Origin: Bifidobacterium sp. ESL0728
GTDB taxonomy: Bacteria; Actinomycetota; Actinomycetes; Actinomycetales; Bifidobacteriaceae
DNA: 64,000 bases
Assembly: GCF_029392015.1 (NCBI RefSeq)
Contig: NZ_CP113925.1
Location: forward strand, 1,922,001 to 1,986,000
Reading direction: 5' to 3'
Shown here: piece by piece, positions 42,899-50,476 of the stretch
How positions within the stretch are numbered: position 1 is the first letter of the stretch
Layout of the letters: each line of letters begins with the position of its first letter
Translations under genes and position numbers: made by a program
Notes under the pieces: generated by a model
What the model was told of the DNA's origin: nothing
Databases searched by the model: none
What the model saw: only the letters and a program-made list of their open reading frames with translations

Positions 42899-43501
42899 AT
42901 GTTGCATCTTCCCCATGGCAAAAAACGCGATAACAGTATCGATAGCCGCACCGCTATCCTCAATGCCGCTGTCGTCTCGTTCGGCGAAAAGGGATATTAC
43001 GGGACTTCGTTGCAAAAGATCGCGAACACGGTTGGAATGACCAAGGCCGGAGTTCTCCATCACGTAGGCAACAAAGAGGGGTTGCTCGACATCGTCCTCG
43101 ACGAGATATACGACCCCACCACCGAAAGCATCATGGACAATTTCAGGATGACCGACCGGCCCAACGTGGCACGCATGTGGCGCGAGGTCGTGGCCATCAA
43201 CGCCAAGCGGCCCGAGCAGGTGCACATGTTCTCGACCTTGGACGCCGAGGCGATCGACCCCAAGCACCCGGCGCATGAATACTTTACGAAACGCGACCAG
43301 AACCTGCTCGAAGAGATGCTGCAGATTCCTTGGTATGTGCCCGAAAGCACCAATATCGGGGCTCTGCTTGAGGCCGGCTTCAGCATGATGGACGGCATTC
43401 AGCTGCGCTGGCTGCGTGCCCCGGAACGCGACCTCAACGAGATGTGGGCCGAATGCGAAGCAGAGCTGATGCCGATGCCATTGTGGAAAGGATATCGGTG
43501 A
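42899..43501 (+). CDS. TetR-family transcriptional regulator
   Basis: 200 residues. The N-terminal helix-turn-helix is typical: SRTAILNAAVVSFGEKGYYGTSLQKIANTVGMTKAGVLHHVGNKEGLL (about 16-63). The C-terminal ligand domain has no informative motif. It follows the twin carriers in the same direction, and both carriers have an identical-type TTACCG...CGGTAA palindrome, so it is the likely repressor of both, released by a transported or derived sugar. No copy of the palindrome was found before its own gene. AGAGG lies about nine bases before the ATG. Confidence 0.92.
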   Translation: MLHLPHGKKRDNSIDSRTAILNAAVVSFGEKGYYGTSLQKIANTVGMTKAGVLHHVGNKEGLLDIVLDEIYDPTTESIMDNFRMTDRPNVARMWREVVAINAKRPEQVHMFSTLDAEAIDPKHPAHEYFTKRDQNLLEEMLQIPWYVPESTNIGALLEAGFSMMDGIQLRWLRAPERDLNEMWAECEAELMPMPLWKGYR

Positions 43502-43502
43502 G

Positions 43503-43543
43503 TTTGTTTCACATTTTATGACTCATGAAAAATGTGAGACAAA
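43503..43543. terminator. Terminator between the TetR gene and the ligase gene
   Basis: TTTGTTTCACATTTT (43503-43517) pairs with AAAAATGTGAGACAAA (43528-43543) around a short loop. AT-rich ends on both sides let it work for both converging genes. Confidence 0.75.
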
Positions 43544-43670
43544 ACCGAATATTCGCTGCCAACATGGTCACTGAAAACCGTTGCGTATCAAGGGTTTTCG
43601 TCAATCAGCCGATTTTCCGGAATGCTCATTTGCCACGCATTTCCCCCAACTCGTTAAAAATGCAAGTCTT

Positions 43671-44954
43671 TCAACGCTGAAACACATCGGGGTGAACCGG
43701 ATCGCCGGGGATGTCGGCTCGCGTATCGGCCAGACCAAGCCTATCCTGCCATTCGTCCATGGTCGTTCCGTATGGCCGGGCATCCATGCCATGCGCCTGC
43801 AGATCATCTTTCGCAAATTCAACGTCGACAATCGAAAGCCCCTCGACGAATGACTTCCAACGGGCGAAATTGGCGTTATCGTAAAAGACGTTCTTCACGG
43901 TTTGCATCAACAGCTCCGCACGCTCGATGGGCAGCGAATCCCAGTGCCGCAGTTCCACGAAATTTTTGAGCCGCACGTCATTGAAATGGGTCGAGAGAAT
44001 GTGGCTGACCTCGTAGTTATTGAGCTCCCGATCGGGGTAGATATCGGCCGCGTTGCGCTTGAAGGCGACGAACTCCTGCTCGTCTTCGCTTAAACCAGCA
44101 GCCTCGGGAGTGTGGGTGAGATCGACGAACATCATCGGCGTGGCCAAGACGTCGCGGGCATAATCCTCCCAACCGAATCGCGGGTCAAAAAGTCCAGGCG
44201 TGATACCGGTGCGCTGCGGATCGGCCTTGTCCCAGATGCGTTGACGCAGAAGCGGGAACGGATTCGCTGCGCCTTCGAAATATGGGGAATTGCGGAAGAA
44301 CATGGAGATGATCGGGCCAAGCGCGCTGCCAACACGCATTTTTGCGACGGCATCAGCCTCGTCGCTATAGTCGATGCTCACCTGGGTCGAAGCGGAACAG
44401 CGCATCATACAAGGCCCGTACGCTCCGACATGGCCGAGATAATCGTTCATCGCCGCATACCGGCGCTTTGGGTTGATCTTGATATCGGCAAAGCTCGTGA
44501 CCGGCTGATAGCCGTAATTGATCAGCCGAAACCCAAGGTCATCAAGAATGGGGTCGATTTCGCTGCGGAACTTTGAGTAGATACCAAGCAGTTCCTCGGG
44601 AGTGTGCAGCACCCCGATGGATGTTTCGAACTGGCCGCCCGGCTCCAGCGAGAGACTGATACCCGGACGTGCAAGCCCCAGCAGATGACCGTCCTCCACG
44701 AATTCCTTGTCGGCGTCGTAGTAGGGCCGAAGCCGCTCCAGCAGCGTTTCGATACCATCGGCTTCGGCGTAGCTCACGGCCCGATCGCTGCCGTTGCGCA
44801 CGGGAAGATGCTCAATCTCAACCCCATAACCGTCGTCGCGTTCGGCCTTGGCGCCGGAAGCAAAGAAGCGCAGCAGACTCTCTACATGCTTGCTGTTCAC
44901 CTTCGCGCCGACGTGCGCGTAACTCACCCGTGGAGTAATGTTCATAGCTTCCAT
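43671..44954 (-). CDS. Glutamate-cysteine ligase-like protein (GCS2/plant-type)
   Basis: 427 residues. The domain matches the GCS2/EgtA-type glutamate-cysteine ligases: GVEIEHLPV near 45-52, SLEPGGQFETS (100-110), RYAAMNDYLGHVGAYGPCMMRCSASTQVSIDY (164-195) and the late LRHWDSLP block. Such enzymes make gamma-glutamylcysteine, for glutathione, ergothioneine or as a thiol itself. No glutathione synthetase lies nearby. Both ATG 44954 and ATG 44945 are possible starts, neither with a strong ribosome-binding site. It begins 57 bases after the XRE gene in the same direction, so the two may share a transcript. Confidence 0.87.
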   Translation of the reverse strand: MEAMNITPRVSYAHVGAKVNSKHVESLLRFFASGAKAERDDGYGVEIEHLPVRNGSDRAVSYAEADGIETLLERLRPYYDADKEFVEDGHLLGLARPGISLSLEPGGQFETSIGVLHTPEELLGIYSKFRSEIDPILDDLGFRLINYGYQPVTSFADIKINPKRRYAAMNDYLGHVGAYGPCMMRCSASTQVSIDYSDEADAVAKMRVGSALGPIISMFFRNSPYFEGAANPFPLLRQRIWDKADPQRTGITPGLFDPRFGWEDYARDVLATPMMFVDLTHTPEAAGLSEDEQEFVAFKRNAADIYPDRELNNYEVSHILSTHFNDVRLKNFVELRHWDSLPIERAELLMQTVKNVFYDNANFARWKSFVEGLSIVDVEFAKDDLQAHGMDARPYGTTMDEWQDRLGLADTRADIPGDPVHPDVFQR

Positions 44955-45011
44955 CGTATTCGCTCACACCCGCTTTATCGAGCAATTACGCGGGTTGCGC
45001 ATTGAGGATAT

Positions 45012-45374
45012 TCAGGAGTGAACTCGTCCGGCTTCACCGGTGGACTTGGCAGATTTCTTAGTCTCCTGCCCCGCGTCATCTGCTTTCGTATCGTCACCCT
45101 CGCGATACGGCACGACGCGATATTCGATGACGTAACCCATCGCGTTGGCATACCGACCGACCGTGCCCAGCCTCGGATCGGCGTTGCCTGACTCAAGCGC
45201 CGAAATTGCCGGCTGCGTGATGCCCAGGTCAAAGGCAATATCCGCTTGGCTCAGGTGCCACTCCTTGCGGATACGCTGGAGATTTTCAATAAGTCCGTCA
45301 TCGTTTTGAATTTGTGAACGTGCCAAGCGCAGGTAAGATTGTACTTCTTCGCTTTCCCAATCGACTTCCACCAT
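45012..45374 (-). CDS. XRE-family helix-turn-helix regulator
   Basis: 120 residues. A short acidic start is followed by IENLQRIRKEWHLSQADIAFDLGITQPAISALESGNADPRLGTVGRYANAMGY, a clear XRE helix-turn-helix (about 28-80), then a polar Lys/Glu tail. Size and layout fit HigA/RelB-like antitoxins or a small autorepressor. GGAGG precedes ATG 45374, and a perfect 22-base palindrome lies 16 bases farther upstream, the expected autoregulatory site. The unknown gene before it may be its partner, and the ligase gene after it may be under its control. Confidence 0.88.
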   Translation of the reverse strand: MVEVDWESEEVQSYLRLARSQIQNDDGLIENLQRIRKEWHLSQADIAFDLGITQPAISALESGNADPRLGTVGRYANAMGYVIEYRVVPYREGDDTKADDAGQETKKSAKSTGEAGRVHS

Positions 45375-45390
45375 TATTCCCTCCAAGCAA

Positions 45391-45412
45391 AATATAAACT
45401 ATAGTTTATATT
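45391..45412. promoter_or_regulatory. Perfect 22-base palindromic operator
   Basis: AATATAAACTA and its exact complement TAGTTTATATT meet without a spacer. It overlaps a likely -10 region just before the XRE gene, so autoregulation by that protein is the simplest reading. Confidence 0.75.
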
Positions 45413-45432
45413 ATCAATTTTGTCATACTCTG

Positions 45433-46041
45433 TCAAATCTTGGAAAGTTCATTCATATCCCAATTGTTTCGCCTACACTCATCAAAGCGAAAAGCTGCTT
45501 TCTTCGCCGCTGCGGTCTGAACCAGCCAACCCGTTTCGTTATCATCGTGCTCGACTTTGCACATAAGATAAACGCAAATCACCGTGTTCGGCTTCTCCTC
45601 TGGTTCTCCGTAAAACAGACGTGCACCGATGTAACCCGAAGTTTTGATTGAACGTTGGGCGTTATTCCAATGTGTCTTAATTTCGTAAATGATCTCAGGC
45701 ATCGTTGTTGCAGGATTGATGGTTCTCACCTCATAAATGGGGCGGAGATTCCCCCTTTTGGCACGTTTCAACACATCCTCGAATTCCGCAAAAGCCCTTA
45801 CCGCCTGTTTCCAACGAAAGAATCTCGGAGCCACATACCTTTTGAAGGCGCTCTCGATTGTCGGGACCCCGCTCTGCGGGTACCAGTACAACGTATTGTG
45901 GCTGCCCGGCTTCGCACAGACCGAATTGCAATGTTCAGGCAGTCGTTCCCGCGTTTCGTCATACTTTGTTTTCGTGACGCCGCCCGGGGACGAATCCGTC
46001 TCTGCCGGACTTGACTTTATTTGTATTTCATCATCGATCAT
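45433..46041 (-). CDS. Unknown protein upstream of the XRE regulator
   Basis: 202 residues from ATG 46041 (a GTG at 46050 is an alternative; neither has a strong ribosome-binding site). No family is recognised with confidence. The N-terminal 40 residues are polar; the rest is a compact domain with many aromatic and basic residues (YVAPRFFRWKQAVRAF, EIIYEIKTHWNNAQ, GARLFYGEPEEKPNTVICVYLMCKVEHD, FRFDECRRNNWDM). The basic surface, the E-I-K...R-L-F-Y-G strand pattern and the XRE neighbour recall HigB/RelE-like toxins, but this is inference. Codon use is less GC-biased than in the neighbours. Confidence 0.7.
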   Translation of the reverse strand: MIDDEIQIKSSPAETDSSPGGVTKTKYDETRERLPEHCNSVCAKPGSHNTLYWYPQSGVPTIESAFKRYVAPRFFRWKQAVRAFAEFEDVLKRAKRGNLRPIYEVRTINPATTMPEIIYEIKTHWNNAQRSIKTSGYIGARLFYGEPEEKPNTVICVYLMCKVEHDDNETGWLVQTAAAKKAAFRFDECRRNNWDMNELSKI

Positions 46042-46174
46042 GCCAGCCACAGTAATACGACTGAAAACGAAATCCTAGCCAAAAGCCCTGAAAATCGGAA
46101 AAATCAAGATTTTTTCAAGGTTCCATTTCTTGGTTTCAAATTCTGAAACGGAAGATGCCTTCCGGATACAAAAA

Positions 46175-46209
46175 ACGCGAACCCGTCAGGCACTCAGACG
46201 GATTCGCGT
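46175..46209 (-). terminator. Terminator of the beta-glucosidase gene
   Basis: ACGCGAACCCGTC (46175-46187) pairs with GACGGATTCGCGT (46197-46209) with one mismatch; on the minus strand TTTTTTG follows. It lies 28 bases after the gene. Confidence 0.9.
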
Positions 46210-46236
46210 ACACTCCCTGATGACTAATTCAAACGG

Positions 46237-48597
46237 CTACTTGACCGTGAATGTGACTCGCTTCAAATCACGACGACGGGAGGAATGGCCGACCAAGAGC
46301 TCGAACTCGCCGGGCTCGACGATGCGGTTGGCATCGGCGTCGACGATGGAGCAGGCTTCGATCGGGATATCGAGCGTGACCGCCTTGGTCTCGCCTGGTT
46401 CGAGATCAACCCTGCGGAAGGTCTTCAGCTCGCGGTCCGTCCAGCTCACCGACGTCACCAAATCGCCGACATAGGCCTGCACCACTTCAGTTCCAGAACG
46501 GCTGCCGGTGTTGGTGACATCTATCGAAACATGCAAGGTATCATCGGTGCCGAACGGCGTGTCGCCACCTTCGATTTGCGGCTTGCCGTAAGAGAAGGTG
46601 GTGTAGCCCAATCCCTCGCCGAACGCGAAGGCCGGGTCCTGCGTCAGGTCGGCATAACGCCAGCCGTGCTGGCCGCGAATCTGGTTGTAGTAGACTGGCA
46701 GCTGGCCAGCATCGCGAGGGAAAGTGATGGGCAAGCGACCGCTCGGGGCGGTGATGCCCATGATGATTTCGGCGATGGCACGGCCGCCTTCCATGCCTGG
46801 GCTCGGTGCCCAAATCAGGGCATCGGCGTTCAACGCGCTGTCCGGCAACACCTGCGGTTTCGAGCTCATCAGCACGACGACGAACGGCTTGCTTTCGGTT
46901 TTGGCAACGTCTGCGAGCGCATCGAGCAGCGCCACCTGACCACCCTGCAACTTGAGCGTTGCGGTGGAACGGCCTTCGCCGATCAGAGGAATGGTGTCAC
47001 CTACGACGGCGACCACGGCATCGGCCGCCTTGGCCGCATCAACGGCTTCGTCGAGCTGAGCCTGATCGATCGGCGCGGATTGGGCAACCTTCGGACGGGG
47101 CTGATTGTCCGGGAATACCGGACCGAACGGATCGTCGACGAGCACCACCACTTCGGAACCTTTGGCATAGGTGACCTCAAAACCGTCGTCCTCGCCGATG
47201 GCACGCAAGCCATCGAGCACCGTCGTGATCATCTCGCGGGGCTGCCCTTCCGGCATCCACGAGACCTGGCCGGAGTTGCCGGCCCAGTCACCCAGCTGCG
47301 TCTGGGCATCGTCGGCGAGCGGCCCAACGACCGCGAGGTTGTGTATAGCCTTGCCGTCAAGAGGCAGTACCGGCTTGGCGTCCTTCGCGGAATCATCACA
47401 ATCTTCCGCATTGTTTGTCTTATCAGTGGATTTCCAGGAGAATGAACCATTGCGCAAGAGCACCACCGACTCACGGGTCAGTTCAAGATTGGTCTGGCGA
47501 TGCGCGTCACTGCCGATGACTGCATCGATGCGCTTCTGGTCGGGCAGACGTGGATCCTCGAAAAGCCCCAGACGGAACTTCACCGCAAGAATCCTCGAAA
47601 CGGCTTCGTCGAGTTCGCTTTCTTTCAACAGTCCGGTCTTGACGGCCTCAATGGCACCGTCGTAGAACTGCTCGGTGGTCATCACCAAATCGTTGCCGGC
47701 CTTGACGGCGTCGGCTGAGGCGTGGACGAAATCAGGCTTGATCTTCTGCTCCCAGACCGAACGGCCGACGTTGTCCCAATCGGTGACCAGCATGCCCTTG
47801 TAGCCCCAGTCGCCGCGCAGCTTCTTGCTCAAAAGCCAGTGATTGAAGGTCACGGGCACGCCTTCGATGGATTCGTAGCCGAGCATGAACGTGCCGACAC
47901 CTTCACGGGCGACCCGTTCGAACGGCGGCAGGAACCAGGAGGTCAGCTTGCGGTGCGAAAGGTCGGCCTCGCTGGCGTCGCGTCCTCCCTGTGTCTCCGA
48001 ATACCCGGCGAAATGCTTGGCGCAGGCCAGAATGGCGTCTTTGGCCAGCGGCTCCCCCGCTTTGGCGCCGCCTTGATAACCGCGAACCATCGCGGAACCG
48101 AATTCACCGATCAGCGTAGGATCCTCGCCAAAGGTCTCGCCAACGCGGCCCCAACGGGTGTCGCGGGCGATGCAAAGTACCGGAGAGAACGTCCAATGCA
48201 CGCCGGTCGTCGAAACCTCCTCGGCCGTGGCACGCGCAGCCTTCTCCACCTTGGCCGGGTCCCACGAGGAGGCCATGCCCAACTCTTCCGGATAGATCGT
48301 GGCACCGGGCCAGAACGAATAGCCGTGAATGCAATCGTCGCCGACTACCAGCGGAATGCCGAGCCTGGTCCGTGTGCGCACCATTTCCGCAGCCTTGGGC
48401 AAATCGCTCGGGCTGGTGTGCAAAATCGAGCCAACATGCCGCTCGACGATGAGATGTTCCAGATCACCTCCACGGGCGTCAAGCTGGAGCATCTGCCCGA
48501 CTTTCTCCTCAAGCGTCATGCGCCCCAAAAGATCGGCGATACGCTCTTCATCGGAAAGTTGTGGGTTCCGATACGGTAATTCTTTGTTTTCTTGCAT
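46237..48597 (-). CDS. Beta-glucosidase, glycoside hydrolase family 3
   Basis: 786 residues. No signal peptide, so it acts in the cytoplasm on imported beta-glucosides or similar. GH3 features: LLGRMTLEEKVGQ near the start, GRVGETFGEDP (150-160), AKHFAGYSETQGGRDASEAD (193-212) and the catalytic nucleophile Asp273 in MLVTDWDNVG. The C-terminal fibronectin-III-like domain (from about 685, TVEITN-like strands ending FELLVGHSSRR) is normal for the family. A stretch near 395-415 is polar and variable. AAGGA precedes the ATG. It lies alone between terminators; the twin MFS carriers are the nearest possible uptake partners. Confidence 0.96.
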   Translation of the reverse strand: MQENKELPYRNPQLSDEERIADLLGRMTLEEKVGQMLQLDARGGDLEHLIVERHVGSILHTSPSDLPKAAEMVRTRTRLGIPLVVGDDCIHGYSFWPGATIYPEELGMASSWDPAKVEKAARATAEEVSTTGVHWTFSPVLCIARDTRWGRVGETFGEDPTLIGEFGSAMVRGYQGGAKAGEPLAKDAILACAKHFAGYSETQGGRDASEADLSHRKLTSWFLPPFERVAREGVGTFMLGYESIEGVPVTFNHWLLSKKLRGDWGYKGMLVTDWDNVGRSVWEQKIKPDFVHASADAVKAGNDLVMTTEQFYDGAIEAVKTGLLKESELDEAVSRILAVKFRLGLFEDPRLPDQKRIDAVIGSDAHRQTNLELTRESVVLLRNGSFSWKSTDKTNNAEDCDDSAKDAKPVLPLDGKAIHNLAVVGPLADDAQTQLGDWAGNSGQVSWMPEGQPREMITTVLDGLRAIGEDDGFEVTYAKGSEVVVLVDDPFGPVFPDNQPRPKVAQSAPIDQAQLDEAVDAAKAADAVVAVVGDTIPLIGEGRSTATLKLQGGQVALLDALADVAKTESKPFVVVLMSSKPQVLPDSALNADALIWAPSPGMEGGRAIAEIIMGITAPSGRLPITFPRDAGQLPVYYNQIRGQHGWRYADLTQDPAFAFGEGLGYTTFSYGKPQIEGGDTPFGTDDTLHVSIDVTNTGSRSGTEVVQAYVGDLVTSVSWTDRELKTFRRVDLEPGETKAVTLDIPIEACSIVDADANRIVEPGEFELLVGHSSRRRDLKRVTFTVK

Positions 48598-48917
48598 TTT
48601 ATTATCCTTGATATTCCCTTATTACCGAACACTTTGCTCATCGACTACTATGACGGCAATCCTGGCCGGAAAGCACAAATTGATTCACACTTCCTTTGTA
48701 TCAATATCTATCAAAGCACAAACATATAGATAGCAGAACCATGCTGATTCTATCCCAACCAATTCGAGATAGATAATAGATATCAGCAACACACATTGAT
48801 AGGCAATATCCATAAAACCGCTGGTCATATGATATTCCAATAAACCACTGCCGAAATTCGCGCGTTTACCTAAAATAACTGTTATTGAACCATCACTACT
48901 TGATGAGGAGCGTCGTT
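48598..48917. other. Divergent promoter gap, beta-glucosidase and Old Yellow Enzyme
   Basis: 320 AT-rich bases without a gene. Several ATCTAT/ATAGAT repeats at about 48708-48785 could be regulator sites. No clear full palindrome of LacI type was seen. Confidence 0.4.
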
Positions 48918-50045
48918 ATGACCACGGATAATCGCAGCACGTTGTTTTCGCCGTTGACCATCGCCACACCGGACGGGACGGGACTCAAGATGCGCAACCG
49001 GACCATCCTCTCCCCCATGTGCCAGTACGCCGTGGATCGGCAGGACGGAGTGGCCACTGACTGGCACCTGCAGCATTACGGGGCCATCGCTGCCGGCGGG
49101 TTCGGGCTGCTCACCGTCGAATCGACCGGCGTATCTCCGGTTGGCCGGATCTCACCCTATGACCTCGGGATGTATAGCGACGAGCAAGTAGACGCACACC
49201 GGCATCTGGTTTCGTTTATCCATTCACAGGGCGCTGCGGTGGCCCTACAGCTCAATCACGCCGGGGGTCGCGCTTCCGGCAAGCCCTGGCTTCCCGGCTC
49301 GCACGGTGGCTCGGCACCGCTCGAAGACGGCGGATGGCAAACGGTCGGAATGACCGACCAATCCATCGCCAAAGGCTACCGTCCCACCACGAAACTGGAC
49401 AAAGGCGGAATTTCGCAGATTGTCTCCGACTTCGCGCAAGCCGCTCGCCGGGCCGACGCCGCAGGATACGACGCCATCCAGATTCATGCCGCGCACGGCT
49501 ATCTGCTCCATCAATCGCTTTCGCCGCTGACCAACACGCGAACCGACGAATACGGCGGCAGCGAGGAGAACCGGTCCCGTCTGACCCGTGAGGTCGTTGA
49601 CGCCGTGCGCGCCGCTTGGCCGGCTTCCAAACCGCTCGGCATCCGCATTTCCGCCACCGACTGGGTCGAAGGCGGGCTGGATATCGACGTCACTTCGCGA
49701 CTGATGCACGATTTGGTCGTCAACCACGGCATCAACTGGGTCGACGTTTCTTCCGGCGGCCTGGTCAACACCCCGCTGCAACCTTCGGGCCCCGGCTTCC
49801 ACGCCATTCTCGGCGCGCAGATGAAGCGGGCGCTGGCCGACACCGATGCGGTCGTGAGTGTGGTCGGCGGCATTTCCAGCCCGGAACAGGCCGAAACCAT
49901 GCTGCGCACCCATCAAGTCGACGCCGTTTCCATCGGCCGCGCCGCCATGCGCAACCCGCACTGGCCCGCGATGGCCGCCGCCCGCCTCGGTGTTCCGCGC
50001 GAGGCCAATCCTGCCGCGCCACAATACTGGCGTGCCGAATGGTGA
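48918..50045 (+). CDS. NADH:flavin oxidoreductase, Old Yellow Enzyme family (YqjM-like)
   Basis: 375 residues. FMN-dependent ene-reductase fold: Cys35 in LSPMCQYAV tunes the flavin as in YqjM, LQLNHAGGRAS, the substrate-binding HAAHGYLLHQSLSPLTNTR with the Tyr/His pair, EYGGSEENRSR, and the phosphate loop VGGISSP...VSIGRAAMRNP. These enzymes reduce activated C=C bonds in electrophiles. The start at 48918 follows GAGGAG by seven bases; a frame 11 codons longer lacks this. The gene stands alone, divergent from the beta-glucosidase gene. Natural substrate unknown. Confidence 0.95.
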   Translation: MTTDNRSTLFSPLTIATPDGTGLKMRNRTILSPMCQYAVDRQDGVATDWHLQHYGAIAAGGFGLLTVESTGVSPVGRISPYDLGMYSDEQVDAHRHLVSFIHSQGAAVALQLNHAGGRASGKPWLPGSHGGSAPLEDGGWQTVGMTDQSIAKGYRPTTKLDKGGISQIVSDFAQAARRADAAGYDAIQIHAAHGYLLHQSLSPLTNTRTDEYGGSEENRSRLTREVVDAVRAAWPASKPLGIRISATDWVEGGLDIDVTSRLMHDLVVNHGINWVDVSSGGLVNTPLQPSGPGFHAILGAQMKRALADTDAVVSVVGGISSPEQAETMLRTHQVDAVSIGRAAMRNPHWPAMAAARLGVPREANPAAPQYWRAEW

Positions 50046-50104
50046 AAGCGGTTCTTGCAATTCATTACTATTGATAGATATTCATACAATTCGATATGCA
50101 ACGC

Positions 50105-50215
50105 TTATCGCCAAGTCTCAGACAAAAACAGGCACGTGTCATTGGTCACCTTGGCCATGCACTCGATGCGATTCGTCCAGCGGACCATGAATTTTTCTTT
50201 GGCTTTCTGCCACAT
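50105..50215 (-). pseudogene. Short coding-like frame, possible gene remnant
   Basis: 36 codons from ATG 50215, continuing the open frame upstream to a stop at about 50256. The peptide MWQKAKEKFMVRWTNRIE... with two later cysteines and a C-terminal LFLSETWR looks more protein-like than random DNA, yet no ribosome-binding site or family is seen. It may be the end of a decayed gene. Low confidence. Confidence 0.25.
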
Positions 50216-50394
50216 ATCTGTTTTGCCGACACCTTTAGCAATACGAGATCCTCGATTTTAGCTGACATCGCTATTCGCATCGGCATACCATCCAACCCTG
50301 CTTAACATGGAATCGACGTTCCCGGATTCAAAAACCGCGACAGTTGGCGGCACAATTCCAATACGAGCAACACGAGCACGATGTATCGCATATC

Positions 50395-50437
50395 AAAAGT
50401 TGGGCGAAACCTTACGAACAGGTATCGCCCGACTTTT
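50395..50437. terminator. Bidirectional terminator
   Basis: AAAAGTTGGGCGA (50395-50407) pairs with TCGCCCGACTTTT (50425-50437), one mismatch (G-T), with T-runs at both ends. It lies 40 bases past the activase gene and can also stop transcripts from the other side. Confidence 0.85.
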
Positions 50438-50476
50438 GTTTTGCCCTATCGCTATGCAGACAGGATCAGCTCGGTC

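Larger units (their letters stand above)
50046..50476. other. Gap with a possible gene remnant
   Basis: 431 bases between converging genes. It contains the small minus-strand frame described at 50105-50215 and the terminator at 50395-50437; nothing else is recognised. Confidence 0.4.
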
